Assembly: GCA_016868305.1 (NCBI GenBank)
Contig: VGHK01000008.1
Coordinates: 1-63,636, forward strand
Direction of reading: 5' to 3'
DNA length: 63,636 nucleotides
DNA from: Betaproteobacteria bacterium
Lineage (GTDB): Bacteria > Pseudomonadota > Gammaproteobacteria > Burkholderiales > Burkholderiaceae_A
Every line of letters begins with the position of its first letter. Position 1 is the stretch's first letter. A program made the position numbers and the translations under genes. The notes beneath the pieces were generated by a model. The model was not told the DNA's origin, searched no databases, and worked only from the letters and a program-made list of their open reading frames with translations. This document shows positions 40,001-55,000 of the stretch, piece after piece.

Positions 40001-43000
40001 CGCCGCCCTGACCGCCATCGAGTGTGTCGTTGCCATCCCCACCATCGAGGTCGTCGTTACCCAAACCACCGACCAAGCGATCGTCACCCGCCTGTCCCAA
40101 CAGGACATCATCACCTGCACCACCATCCAAGGTGTCGTTACCCGCCTGGCCCTCGAACACATCGGCCCCTTCGCCACCCGTCATGGAGTCGCCCCATTGG
40201 CTGCCCAAAACCCGCTCGATGCCCTGAAGGGTATCGGTACCCTCACCTTGCACCGTGCCAGAACCCAAGGTGATGGCGGCGGTGGCTTCGCGGTAATCGG
40301 CCGTATCAAACCCGTCCCCGCCGTTCAAGGTGTCGTTGCCAGCCCCCCCCAACAAGGTGTCGTTTCCAGCCGCGCCGCTCAGGCTGTCGTCACCTGCACC
40401 ACCCATGATCAAGTCCGGATTGGCTGAGCCTAGGATGGTGTCGTTGTTGGCAGTCCCCACCCACCTCACGGCGGCCTCGACAGAGACCGTCAGGGTGACG
40501 TTGGTTCCTGAAACAGCGGTATAGCTTTGATAGAGCTTGCCGTTGATGGTGCTGACACTGCCCAGCGTCCAAGCGCCCACCAAGTCAATGGTGTCCTGCG
40601 CATCGGCATGGACGGTCAAGGTCGTGACGGCCAGGGCATTGAGGGCATCGGGCGTCAACACCAAGCGCGTGCCCAAACTGCCGCGCATGTCGATCACTTC
40701 AAAATTCTTGAATTTTCCGCCTGCGGTGAAGGTCGCCAGATCCACGACTTCGTCCCGCACCATCAAGGTGTCTGTACCTGCTCCACCATCAACCGAGGCA
40801 TCTGTGGCGTCAAAGACCACCGTGTCATCGCCGTCACCCGACAAAATGGTGTCGGAACCTGCTCCCCCATCGATCCAGTTGGCCGCCGTGTCGCCCGTGA
40901 TGTGATCGGCGTGGCTTGAGCCCAATATGTTTTCAATGCTGTAGAGGTCGTCAGAACCTGTGGAGCCTGCACTGATAGCCGTTCCGGCTTGGGCGATACC
41001 ATCTCCGCGCAGCACGATGGTCACGCCTTGGTCAGCATCTGAATAGTCGGCGGTGTCCACACCCAAACCACCCCAAAGGGTGTCATTGCCCGCTCCACCA
41101 CGCAACCAGTCATTGCCCAAACCACCTTCTAAGCGGTTGTTGGCCGCCGAGCCGATGAGCCAATCGTCACCCGCACCAGTTTTGACCCACTCGACGCCAG
41201 TCAAAGTGTCCACATATCCCAAAGAGTTCACCGCGGTGTTGGAGGCCACGCCGTTATACCGATCGGCGCTGAGGTTGACACGCACCGCACGAATCTGGTC
41301 GGCGTAGTCCAGCATGGTTCTTGTTGAGGTCGAACCACTGTCCATGAGCTCGGCGGTGTCAGCACTCTGACCGCCGTTTTGTCCGCCAGTTAAGGTGTCG
41401 TTGCCAGATTGATTCCCACGCAACACATCGGTACTGACCGCGAATTCCACCTCAACCACCGCGCTGCCATTGGTGAATTTTCGGTGACCAGTCAAACTCG
41501 ATGCGCCCTGAGTCCAACCGCTGTCAGCGAATAACACGCTGTCGCCCACCTCACCTTTGATGCGCAGTGTGTTAAGGCCGCTGACTGTGGTCGTGATAGT
41601 TGAAACCACTGTTGCATTCAACACCAGAGTGTTACCCACATTGGCTGCGTTGGCACTTAAGTCAATGACTTCGATATTCCTGAGTGCAACGATGCCCGCC
41701 TGCGTCAGGTCGGTATTCACGTATCTTGTGTAGACAGTATCGGTACCCTCTCCTCCGTCCACCGAGGCATCGCCCAGGTCAAGGAAGAAGACATCATCAC
41801 CATCGCCACCCTCTAGGGTGTCAACACCTTCGCCGCCCCAGATGGTGTCGTTGCCAGCACCACCCCTTAAAAGGTTGGTGCCTGAGGAGCCCACCAAAAT
41901 GTCGTTGTGTGAACCACCAACAACATCCTCAATACCGTAATGCGTGTCAATACCGCCCAAACCATCCAAGGCTTGATTGACGCCTACCGTACTGGGCCCT
42001 GTCGGGGTCGTCAACGCGGTGCCGGTGAGGCTCAGTGCAACATCACTGAGGTTCACCACCACCGATTGGGTCGATTGGGAGTAATCCAAAACATCGCGAT
42101 CGGCGTTGTTGTAGTTGCCACCGTAGATGATGTCGTTGCCCAGACCACCGATAAAAGTGTCCGATCCTTGGTTAAACCAAGGTTGGTTGGCATGAGTAAC
42201 GTCATCGACACCTAACACATCGTTGCCGTCACCGCCGTACAGGGCATCGTTTCCGTAGCCACCGACGATGATGTCTTCACCTGCTCCACCCATCAGAGTG
42301 TCATCGCCTATTTCATCCAAATATGTGCGGTCTGACCCATGACCTCGGAATGTGAACCAACCTCTAAACGCACCAATGTAATCGTTGCCATCGCCACCAC
42401 TGATAACGTCATTGCCATCGCCACCAAACAAGGTGTCGTTACCTACTCCCCCGTCAATGGTGTCGTTGTCAGCCAGCTCCCAGTTGTAGTAGTCATTCCA
42501 TATCAAACGGATACCACTGCCCACGATCAAATCATCCCCACCACCACCCCACAGTTGGTCGTGTCCTTCCCCGCCATAAATGACATCGTTACCGTCTCCG
42601 CCATCAATCTTGTCGGCAGCGCCACCATTGGATGGGTCCAAGGCGTCACCCACCAAGAGATCATCACCAGTGCCACCGATCAAAGTATCTGAACCGCCCT
42701 CACCATACAAGGAATCCGCGCCTGCGCCACCGACCAGTGAGTCATCGCCTGCACGCCCCCAAAGTCCGTTGGCTTGCTCATCACCGATCACCACATCGTT
42801 GCCCGTTCCTGCACCGATTTGCTCGACACCTTGCAACCAGTCGGTACCGATATCCGTTGAACTGGCCTCCCCCTTGAGCAAGTCGATGTTGAGCGCAGCG
42901 CTCAGGTGCGCATTATCCACCGTATCAAAACCTGCACCGCCGATGATGGTGTCGTTGCCTGCACTACCAATGACCCAATCATTACCGCCCCCCAAGTCGA

Positions 43001-46000
43001 AACGATTGGGTGCGGAACCACCCCAGATCACATCGTTACCCCCGCCCGTCTTAATCCAGGCCGGCGTGTTGAAGGTGTCCGTCTTGTTGCCTGCAGACTC
43101 ATCACGAACCGCAGCGTTATTTGCCACGGATGAGCCGTCATAAACCTGTCCGGTTGCACTCAAATTAACCCCGACGCCACGACTCATGTGCGAGTAATCC
43201 AAGACCAAATCTGCGCCAGAACCACCCAAGGCGGCGTTGTCACCCGTGCCACGAACCAGGTTGATAGATATCGATTCGTGAATCTTCACGGTCAGAGAAT
43301 TTTGGGTCAGCACCACATAACCCGTCGGTGGGTTTACTGAAACAGACCATTGCGCACGATCGGTCAGCAAGACCGAGTCACCTAACTGACCTTCAATGGT
43401 CAGGGTGTTGCCGCCGCTTGTGAGCTCTGAAACAGCTGTCGAATTGAGCAGGATGGTGTTGCCAGTCCCCCCCCCGGCCAATTTCAGATCCAACACTTCA
43501 ATGTTGGACACGACTGGACGACCTGCGCTGACGGTGAAGTCGACAAAGGTGTTGCCGATGGCCAAGGTATCAGTGCCCGTACCACCGTCTACCGATACAT
43601 CCGAAGTATCAAAATACAGCAAATCGTTACCAGCACCTCCCAACAGCGTATCTGCGCCATCACCCCCAAGCAACGTATCGTCGCCAGCAGAACCATCGAT
43701 GTAATCGTTGCCACCTGCTCCTGACAAGTTATTGTTTGCTTCACTACCCACAATGTAGTCAGCTCCTCCACCAGCAACCATGTACTCTACATCCAACAGG
43801 GCATCCAAATCACCGAGGCCAACGAGGACGCGACCTTTGGTGACTGATTCAGAAACAACCGTCATCTGGTGAGTCACATTGGTGGTATCAGTCGTGAAAA
43901 CGATATCCGGGACATTGCCTTCACTGCGGTTAAAACCGATGGTGATTTGAGTGCCCACAACACTCACCGAGCGACCTGATCCATTGCCAAAGGCTGGATC
44001 AGCAAGAAGAGCGGTCGCAATCTGTTGGACTAATTCAGTGAGCGTAGGGGGTGTCGCTCCATCAACAGCAACAGCGACTCCGCCAAACGTGATCGTGCCA
44101 CCTGCCGGCACACCTGAAAATATGAACTGTTGTCTTTCACCCAACTCGAGATCAAGCTCAGCGACTTGACCAGTCACATTGGTTGTCCCGCTGAGAACGC
44201 TCAAAAGCTGGACATTGCCTTCCAATCGATTGAACGTCACCGTCAACGTGCTACCTGACTGCTCTACCAAACGGCCTGTGGCAGTGGCAAATGATGAATG
44301 GGCATCCAAAGCCGTTTTGACTGCGGTCGCAAACACCGTCAAATTGGATGCCGCCGTATTAAATGTGACTGGCACACCCGCAACCGTGATGGTTCCTACG
44401 GCAGGTGTACCCGTGAACGTGATTCTCTGTTGCTCACCTAAGCCCAAATGGGCAGTGATGTTCGACGAGGTGTAGCTGTAATCGGCGGTATCCATACCGC
44501 CAGCACCATTCAAAGTGTCATTGCCATCGTTTCCTCTGAGCCAATCGTCTCCTGACGAACCAGTCAGGCTGTTAGCAAGGTGATTGTCATCGTGTTGCCG
44601 ACCAAAAGATGCACCACTCACCAAGGCCACTGTGACCTTGGTGTCGACCAACACGGAGTACCGATCAGACCCGACGTTTTGATAGAACTCGTTGTACGTC
44701 ACACCACTGTCCACACGGGTGGTGCGCAGCCACACTCCGGTCGACAAATTGACCGTATCACCGTAGTCGCCGAGCACGAACAGATGTGTTGTCCCAGATG
44801 GCAAAAGGTTCTTCACCTCTTGAGCCGACAAGGTGAGCGAGTTACCGACACCCAAGGTGTTGGCGCCCAAATCGATGCGTTCGATATTCAAGAGCGTGGG
44901 TTTTTCAGCCACCGTCAAATCCAAAGCACGCAATTGGACGCTGAGGGTGTCTGTTCCGGCTAGTCCGTTGACCGTCCCGATGGTGGCCGAATTGAGCACG
45001 AGCAGGTTGTCGGTGTTGTCACTCGACAGTGCCGTTCTGGTGAAGGTCGGTGCAGCAGCCAACGAAAAACCAATGGGCTGAGCAGCGGTACCCGCATTGG
45101 CCAGTGCCGATGTGAGCGCCGAGGTACTCAAAGTCCCCAACTGCAAATTGGTTTGAGCATTGTTGAGGGTGGTGTCGGTGAACTGCAAGCGATCGCTGAT
45201 GTGAACCGTCACCGGCACGCTGCCTTGGATGGCTGTGGCGCTGTAGATTTTCGCGCTGTGGCCGTTCAGCTGCGACTGACCTTGGTACGTCCAGTTGGCC
45301 CAGTCGTTGATGACCAAACGGTCACCGAAATCACCATCGATGTGCAACACGTTTCGGCCATCGGTCATGGCCTGTACCGCTGCACGATCCAGTACCACGG
45401 TATTCGCGTTGCGACTGCGCAGGTCAATCAGTTCGATATTCGTGATGCCGTTGGTGGCGTTTGGCAAAGTGAAGTCGCGACCACTGGTACCCATCAGCAG
45501 GGTGTCGTACCCAGCACCGCCGTCGATGGAGGCGTCGCCTTGAATGGCGTAAGCACCGGTAGGCACGCTCACGTTGGAGTTGTGAAGGTTGTTGTTCACC
45601 CCGGCCACGTCCCAGACCAAGGTGTCGTCGCCTTCACCACCCAGCAAGGTGTCGTTCTCTGAGCCACCGACCAAAGTGTCGTTGCCAGCTCCACCGATCA
45701 AACTGTCGTTGCCCGTTCCACCGGTCAAACTGTCGTTGCCGCTACCGCCATAAAGGGTGTCATTGCCATCTCCACCCTGCAAAGTATCGTTACCTGCATA
45801 GCCCCACAGGGCTTCGGCGGTAGTGCCGCTACCAGTGAGGGTGTTGTCACTTTCGCTACCTTTGAGCAGCAGCGAGCTTGCCTCTTGGGTACCTATATTG
45901 GTGGCCACCTTAACGGTGACGCTTACTCCTTCATGCGTTGCCGTATACGTTTTGTAGCCAACATTGGAGACGGTGTCTGCAATGCCTAAATCGGCGTTGA

Positions 46001-49000
46001 GCGACACGGTATCTGCTTCGCCACCTTCAATGGTGAGCGTGCGGTCTGTTCCCGCCATTCTGTAAACCGCGGCTTTGTCAAGGGTGATGCTCTGAGGTGA
46101 CTCGGCATCCATACGAAGCACTTGCATACCCGAGATAGCAGGCATTTGCCATGTATTTCTGAAGTCCACGCTGGGGTCGTTAATGAGCAAGGTGTCTTTA
46201 CCGATACCACCCACGATAGACACATCGCCCGCGTCAAACACGAAATGGGTGGCGCCGCTGCCAGCCACCAGCACATCCGATCCAGCGCCGCCATCCAAGG
46301 TCATCGCCGCGCCCAAGCTAGCCGCGTTTTGAATGTGCGAGCGAACCGATGTGCCCGAAAACGTGGAAACGTAATTACCCACGGCGGTGAAGGCAACACC
46401 ATCCACAGTGATACTCGCGGGTGTGCTCACAGTGCCTTGCGCCACCACCACCACAGTGGAACTAGTGGTTAGGTTGGTAACCACCGGTTGGTTGGCAACA
46501 AACAAGTGCCCATCGATTCGCAAGGTGGCGCGTTGGGCTTGCCCCCAAATGAAATCGTCGCCTGCACCGCCTCGGATGACCTCAATTTCTTGAATCGTGT
46601 CTGTGCCGCCTTGTCCGTCGCTGGCGGTACCCGATGCCACGCCCTGCTGGGTTTCACCAGACAGGTTGACCACGATAGACTCGGTTTGCTGGCTGTAATC
46701 CAAGGTATCGTTGCCATCGCCACCGTTGTATGTGTCGTTGCCTGCACCCGCGATCAAGGTGTCATTGCCCGCTTCGCCCAGCAGGCTGTCGTTACCCAAG
46801 CCGCCTTCAATCAGGTCATCACCAGCGCCAGCCCTGACGGTATCGTCGCCCACACCGGCGTCGATCGTGTCGTTGCCCTCGCCAGCGGTGATCGAATCGG
46901 CACCCGCGTGTGTGGCGATGAAGCGCGCTTGAGCACCATCGCTGAGCACCACGTCATTGCCCGAGCCGGTTTGGATGTTTTCGATGCTCTCCAGCGTCCC
47001 CTCCCCCAAGAGGCCATCGATGACCTTTCCACCGGCTACCGTGACCTGACCCACGGTCATGCTGCTGGCGCTTAAATTGACGTAGACGTTGCCGGTATGC
47101 GCAGCGTAATCCGCGGTGTCGATACCGTCACCACCGTTGAGGGTTTCGGCGCCCAAGCTCTGGAACAAATGGTCGTTACCACCATTACCCAAAACAGTCT
47201 CGGGAACGTAGTTTTGCGTACTGTAAGCAGATGCGGTTCCACCGGTGTACTGCGAAGCAGCCGTGTCGGAACTGTCCGCAGCGACCAAGGTGATGCGCTC
47301 ACTGATCAGCAATGTGGCATTGAGTGTAGTGTCGGTGTAAACCTGAACAGCTTGGTAGGTGATGCCATCTTGGACCACATTACCCGAGTTTTTCCACACC
47401 AAGCTACCGCCCAACAACAAGGTGTCGCCCGGGTCCCCATGGATGGTCAATGGCACTGTCGGGCTAGTGGTCATGCTGTCCAAGGTAGCCGCATCGATGC
47501 GCAACCACTGCGCGCCATGACCGCGCAGGTCCAGCACCTCGATGTTGGTCACTGCAGTGCTGTTTGTCAGTGTGCGCACTTGATCCTTGAAGATCAAGGT
47601 GTCGGCTCCTGAGCCGCCATCGATAGTGTCAGAGCTGTCGTAAACGATGACGTCATCGCCGTCGCCGCCGTTGACCACATCCGAACCCGACCCACCGTCC
47701 AACCAATCGCGCCCGGCTCCACCCAGCAAGGTGTCGTTGCCCAAGCCACCCAACAAGGTGTCATCACCGTCGCCGCCATCCAGCGAATCGTTGCCCGCAC
47801 CGCCATCCAGAACATCATTGCCAGAACCCGCACCAGTCGAGTCGGCTCCGCCGAACAAGCGGTCGTTACCGTCGCCGCCCAGCACAGTGTCATTGCCTGC
47901 ACCGCCATAAACCGTATCGTCTCCGGAATCCCCAAAGATAAGGTCTGCACCCGCCTCGCCCAGAATAGAATCATTGCCTCCGCCGGCATAGATGGTGTCG
48001 TTACCGGCGCCAGCAAGCAGGGTGTCATTTCCTGAACCCGCCCAGAAGGCCTCAGCGACTGATCCCCCAACAATCGAGTCGGCTCCAGCCCCTGTTTGTA
48101 CAGCCTCGACATTCGTAATCGCATTGCTCGAACCGGTCACGTCAATTGCAGTGGCGGCCTGCAGAGTGTCGCTTCCTGCCCCAGCAACCGAAACGTTACT
48201 GAGATTGATCTTGGTGCCTGTTGTCGACTGGGCGAAGTCGATGGTCGCGCCCTGATAAGGAATAACCCAGCTCTGAACTTCTACTTGCACCGTAGATTGA
48301 ACCTTGACGTAGATTCCTTCTAACCCGTATCGAATCCAGGTCACATTGTTGTTGTCCGTGACCCTCTCCATCTCCGCCCAAGGACCTTCCAATGTCATTG
48401 AGCTCTGTGCGGAGCCCTTAATTACAAGTTCAGTGTGCGTGTCATACGCAGTCGTCATCTGACGCTCTAGCAGGTACACGACCTCGCGGTAGTTGATGGT
48501 GAGATGGTTGGCACCGTCGCCGGTAAGATCGATTACCTCAAAACTGCGCAACTTTGATCCGGCAAAGCCGGTCATGTCTAGATTGATGCCATTGCCTCTG
48601 AACTCCAAGGTATCAACGCCGGTGCCTCCGTCAATCAAAATAAAATCGAGCTTAGAGATCGAGAGCACGTCGTTCCCGCTTCCACCTCGAATAATGTCGG
48701 CCCCGCCAAGGCTGTGAATAGTGTCGTTACCGGCACCACCGGCCAAACGGTTGGCGTTGAAGTCACCGATCAATAAGTCATTTCCAGATGTGCCTGTTTG
48801 AATCAGGGAATCGGAAAAGTCCCCGCCATTAATGACAAATCCTTCGCCAGAGTTGTAGCCATCTCGTTGATTGGTCGGCATGCCTGCGAGGATGTCCACA
48901 AAGCCGTCTCGGTTGAAGTCTCCCGCTGCAGTGGAAAAACCAAACCGATCTTGGGGTAAACCCCCTGTGATAATCAGCCCATCTTCACCCAGGTTGTCTG

Positions 49001-52000
49001 CACTCATGTACTGCTGCCACTGAGCGCGATCTTTTCCGTAAACCACGAATACTGCGCCACTCTCTTTGTCTGCGGTATCACTTGCGGTGTTATCGTCAAT
49101 GATCGGATTTTGTCCACCGGCCAACAAGAGCAAATCGTTGTAGCCGTCTTGATTCAGGTCTCCAAACTCCGATGCACGGACCAAGGGGTTCATCGTGGTT
49201 CCGTAAAGAGTGACCACTCGACCTTGTGAACGCAAATCATCCAGGGTGGTAAGAGCCGGCCAGTCGCCTGCTGCACCAAACACCAAGTGAAATACCCCTT
49301 TGCCCACCGATGATCCACCAGGCACCCCAGCAACGTCATTCGGCGAGCCAAAGATGTAATCCATAATGCCGTCGCCATCCACATCACCCGCCGCCTCAAC
49401 TTGCAAACCAGCCAACGCACCCTGTGTAACGTTATAAGGAGACTGCGTGGTGCGCGTAATCTGGAAACCTGGATCTATTTGCGCCGCTGCCTCGGTCGTG
49501 AACCTGAAGGGGGAATTCGCTCCTGTCATGTTCGCGACGGAGAAATACGTGCCAGTTTCAGCACCTTTGATGGCCTTTGTATCAACCGAAATGAAGTAGT
49601 CCGCAGCTCTCTCAAGCGGATTACCGGGATTCAACACCAACCGGTTGCCCACAAACTCAACCGTTCCTCCGTAGGTGGAGTCATAGCCCTGAGCAGTCTT
49701 TGTAAAGGTCTCAACGAGCACGCCAACACCTGCGTCCCTCAGGTAGACCCGGAATCGGGTGCCGACATCACCGGCTACAACATCTTCAGAGAAGGTAAGA
49801 ACCAAATTATCGGTTTGGCCAACCGTTGATACGTTATCAACCGCATTGCCTCCTGGCACCGTGACCAACCCGCCCCAAGTGGTGAAATCCAGCGAGCTGT
49901 TGGGCACGGTCAGGTTGACAACGGCATTGCCACTTAAATCGGTGAGTGGCGCAGTACTGTTGCTATACGCTGCATTCGAAGCGGTGCGCAGTAAGATTTC
50001 ATACGCGGTGCCATAAACCAATGGGCTCTCAGGATCAATGCGGATAGTGCGATTGTCCAAGTAGAGCGTAGCGTTACTGGCCACAAAGGCACTGGTGGTG
50101 CTGTCCCAACGCTGTCCTTGAATCACGCCCACGCCATTAACCACGGCCGCACTGGATACATCAAAGCGTGCCAAGATGCCCGTGCCCAAGGCATTGGTGC
50201 CTTTAGCCTGTAGGTCAATAAAGCCTGTCGCACCGAATTTAAGCGTTTCGGGCGACATAAACACGATGTCATTGGTCACCGAAACATTGGTGTCACCATC
50301 GTAGAAGGACGCGCCTGCTTGCAACGGTCGATCTGTGATGCCGTTTTGAACATTCCAAGCGCGCAGATCTGGACCGACTGTATCGGAGGTAGTGACAAAA
50401 GTTCTAGCGTCAGGAACAAAATTTCCATTCGAATCAGTCCCGCCCGCCAAGTTACCCGCCAAATCTTGAACCCCGTCGAGCATGATTCGATACTCGGAAT
50501 TCTGTTGAAAGGTTGCACCTAGTTTAAGGATGTATGAACTCGCATCAGTGACCTGATTAGAGGGCGTCGTCACTGTGCCGCCCTTATCACTCACACCAGT
50601 TTGTAAATTAAAGGTCTCGGTGGAGGCATAGGTTTTCTCCACCACCGAAATATCAACCGCAAGCTTTGTGGAATTGTCTCCGCCTGTCGCCGCGGTGTCG
50701 CTGAGATTCGTTACATTTCCACCAAAGCTCTGTGTGCTCGTGAATACGGCTGTGCCTGCGACAGAACCCGCGGACACCGTATAACCACTCAAACTTCCAG
50801 AAAAATTTCCACTCGTATATTGATAGGTCTGCCCAGGCACAAGACCCGCAAATGCGGCTGCAACCGCCTCCGCCGAGACTCCTCCGCCTGGTGCTTTGAA
50901 AGTCACTCCCGCTAAGGTCACGGTCTCATTTGCAGCCATCGCCTTGAAGGTGACGGTGGCCTGCTCTTGAGTAGATGCCGTCAGCCGCTGAAGATGAATC
51001 GCCCCATACGGCTTCACACTCTCCGTGATGTTGACTGTAAGGTTAAAGGTGCTGCTGAGACTCTGTGTTGGTGCCGTAGGGACCCGACCCAAGTCTGAAT
51101 TGTTGATGTAGTTGGTATAAACATACCCGCTGTTCAAGTGGCCTGCGGGGACTGTGTAAGTCGCGGTGTTGGGGTACTGGTCCACCCAGCCGTTGTAGAT
51201 ATCAGGGTCATAAGGCGATACTGTGAACACGAACGGGGTGGAACTGGCAAATGCGGGGGCCACGGCATCCGGAGCCCCAGAGGCCACAGCAGTCGTGAAA
51301 TTGAGCGTAGAACTGTTTTGAATGCCAGCGAAGAAATTGCCGGCCTTGTCTACAAGGGCGGTTGAATCAATGTTGATGTAGTAGCTTGTGCTGCTAGCCA
51401 AACTTCGGAAAGGATTGACAACCAATTGCTTGTCAATAATCTCTAACGTGCCGCCAAGGCTTCCGAGGCCAGTCACCACATCAAACTTTTCGATCAGTGG
51501 ACCATCGGCACGGTACAACAACACATAGGCTTGTGCGGGCTGTGCAACGCCACGCAAGATCACCTCATCAAAGTTAATCGTGATGTTGGTCGCTACGCCA
51601 GTACCTGTGGCATTGTCGGATGGTGTAGAGCTCTCGATGCGCGGGCCAAAGCTATCGTTGTCGTGGTAGACCACAGTGGTCTTTTGAGCCCAGCCAGAAC
51701 TCTTTCCAAAAACAATATGACTGGCGCCGCTATAGTCGGTCACCCCATTGATGGTGATGCCGTTGATACTAGGACCACCAATAGCGAAGTCAGCAAAACC
51801 ATCGGAGTTGATATCGCCAATAGCGGCTATATCTGCGCCAATGTTGGTGCGGTTGTTGGCGTCCGAGATGAACATTACCCCGCGAGAGCCCATGCTGTCC
51901 GACAGGCTAAAGTCCAAGCCATTGGAGCTGCCGAAAATCAGCGCGACCTTGCCATAAGGACCTGCGAATGGGTTGCCGATGGCAAAGTCTTGGTAACCAT

Positions 52001-55000
52001 CGTTATTTACATCACCCACGCCTTTAATCGTCAGGTTACTGATCAATGACGCGCCGTTCGGGTAATAACTTGAGCTGTTTGCGAGCTCCGAAGTGTTGAT
52101 AACGAAACCTTGTCCGCTGGCCTGTGTGATCGACGAAAGATTAAAGTTTTCCCAAGTGCTCTTACCAAAGATGACTTTGACCTGGTTGGCACCGGTGTTA
52201 ACTGCCATGTCAGCAAAGCCATCACCATTGATGTCCCCAATGCCGGTGAGGCCCGACTCGTAGGTGGCGTAATAGTCTTCGTAGTATGGGTCCGAGACCC
52301 TCCAGGGGTTCGAGTTGAGGCTTGCAAATGATGTTGAATCGATACCCGTAATGCGAATTCCCTTGCTAGCAATGGTGTTGAGCTCGATCTGTCCTGCCAG
52401 ATCCTCGGAGCCAAATACCAAATAAGCACTGCCCGCCGCATTAATAATGATGTCGTCGATTCCGTCTTTGTTCACATCGCCTGCGTTGTCCACCTTCCAT
52501 CCAACGTATTGATCGATGCCTTTGCTCACCAGGTAGGCGCCATCGTTGTATGCGATGGAGAAGGTGGACATTTCAGGGGTTGGTGGGTTGTCGATCACCA
52601 CGTTGGCATTGGGGATCACAGGTGAGTAGTAGAGCTTTGCGCCGTTCCCACCCACTACCTGCGAGTAACTCACCCCGTTGTGAACGACTGGCTCTTGCCG
52701 TACCCAATCACCATAGAGCAACAGAGAATCCACCGCCGTACCCTTGACGATCAACAAGTTGTTGCCATCTGTCATGGCCACCAGCTTTTCAGGCGTGAGA
52801 ATTAGCTTATTGGCGCTTGCGTTTGTGGTGAGATCGAGAATCTCTATGTTGGTGAGGCCGGTGGGTGGCAAAAGTGAAGTGTTTACATCACCAGCAAAAT
52901 TTAGCCTCAGAGTGTCTGTTCCCCGACCCGCATCAATTGCCGCAAAACTCATGCTTGTAACGGTAATGACGTCGTCACCGTCTCCCGTCATGGCACCAGC
53001 AAAGTCAGGCACCGATACAACATCTGGGCCAGGCCCAAAAACAGTGACAGAACCGCCGAGCTCGTTGGTAATTTTTAATCTAACGGTATCGGACACCGAT
53101 ACAAAGGCATCCCCCTTTTGCAGCACCTTAAAAGTGGCACCGCTCGCGTCAGACTCAAGACCGAAGTAAGCCCAGCCACCGTACAGATGCAATATGTCGT
53201 CTGCTGTGCCCTTCACCATCAGACGGCCCGTATCGGACATATTCAGTACGACGTTGTCATCAATGCGAACCGCGTGTGTGCCAGATGCGGAGAGGTCTAT
53301 CACCTCAAAGCCCTTGAGCTTAGAGCCCGCGACAGGAATCAAATTGGCTATGGGTGTCGAGTCTTGGTCATTTGGGTCAACCAAACCCGTCGTGATGATC
53401 AACGTGTCATTGCCGAGACCACCGAAAGCATGCCAATCATCAGCGTCATAGGTCACCACATCGTCGCCGTCACCAGCTTCAATCACATCGGCGCCTGCGC
53501 CACCCAGAATCGTGTCACTGCCCCCGCCCGACTTGATGACATCCGAGTTTGCCGAGCCGGTGAGTGAATCGGAATTATCTGTGCCCCGAGTGACTGCATA
53601 CACTGGATGGTTCTCTGGAAGAACCAGATTCAATTCGACTGGCGTCGAGGAACCAGGGGGAATATAAGAAATTGTTCGAGTAACCTGCCCATTGACGGGC
53701 GCTGACAGGGACCATGTCCCCTCCAGGAAAACTGCGTCCCCAGAATCGAGAGCGAGGGTCAAGGTATGTCCGGCATTGCCCATGGCATAAAGGGCTGCGG
53801 GGCTAATGACGATCAAATCGTTTTGACTATTGGCCAGATCAATCACTTCGATGCTGCTCAGGTCTGGTCGTCTGGCCTCTGCTGCTGGTCGACCCGGATC
53901 GGTCAAATCGAGCAAGGTGCCCGAACCCCGAACCCTCAGGGTGTCCACTCCATCTCCGCCAGAGACCGAATAATCGGCCGAGTCATAAACAATCGTGTCA
54001 TTGCCTCCGCCGGCATTGATGATGTCAGCGCCGCCGCCGCCATCAATGGTCTCCGCTGCGTTTGAGCTATGACCTACGATGACTTCAGCGCCGCGGCCCC
54101 CGGTTATGCTCAGCTGATTGCCATCCCCAACGATTTGATCAACCTTGCTGACCTCAAGGGCCAAAAGAACAGTGACGGGTGTGCCATCGCTGGCAAAGTT
54201 GGTGAACCGGTTATAGGTGATGCCCAACACCTGTTCTGAACCACGTGACATCCAGCCTGTACCGGCCAACAACACCGCATCGCCAGCATTGCCCTCCACG
54301 ATCAAGGTGTCGGTAGAACCCGACATGTCACGCACTTGGTCGGCACCAACTGTTAAGCGGTTGTCTCCCGTTCCACGAATGTCCCACTTTTCAATGCCAC
54401 TCAAAACGGGGCCGCCTACCGCCGTTAAGTCGATGTTTACTCCGGCGCCAGTTACACGAACAGTGTCCGTCTCAGTGTCATCGGGGTCATCGGCTGTGGA
54501 ACCCCCCAAGTAAGTGTGATCAGCGGGATCGTATATAAATACGTCCTCGCCCGGACCACCCACCAGGGTGTCAGAGCCGGGCCCGCCATTAAGGGTGTCG
54601 CTGCCGCGTCCTCCCTCTAACCTCTGTGAGCCCTCACCCGAGACCAAATAATCTTTGGCATCGGTGCCCAAATAAGTTACGGCTACGCCAGCCTGAACCA
54701 AAACAGTCGTGTTATTTAAGGTAAAAGGCGTGTAGGTGACCGTCGCCTGCGTTGCGGGGCTGACCTCTGTGACGGGGATTCCTTGAACCCACGGCCCAAC
54801 CAAACGAGCAGTGTCTTCCGTATCGCCCGTAATTCGCAGGGTTCGATTCGAGCCAATTGCAGCGACGGCACTCGACCCAAGAACCACTGTGCCAATACCA
54901 GCGCCAAGGTCAATTTCCTCAAAACCGCGAATGCGGTCCGCTGAAGCAGCGCTTAAATCAGTGAGGCCTGCAGACAACCTCAAGCGGTCGTATCCCGCAC

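Noticed and set aside
39522-40427. 301-codon plus-strand frame inside the giant gene
   Set aside because: It lies opposite RTX-encoding repeats; its own composition mirrors the repeat and no family is recognised.
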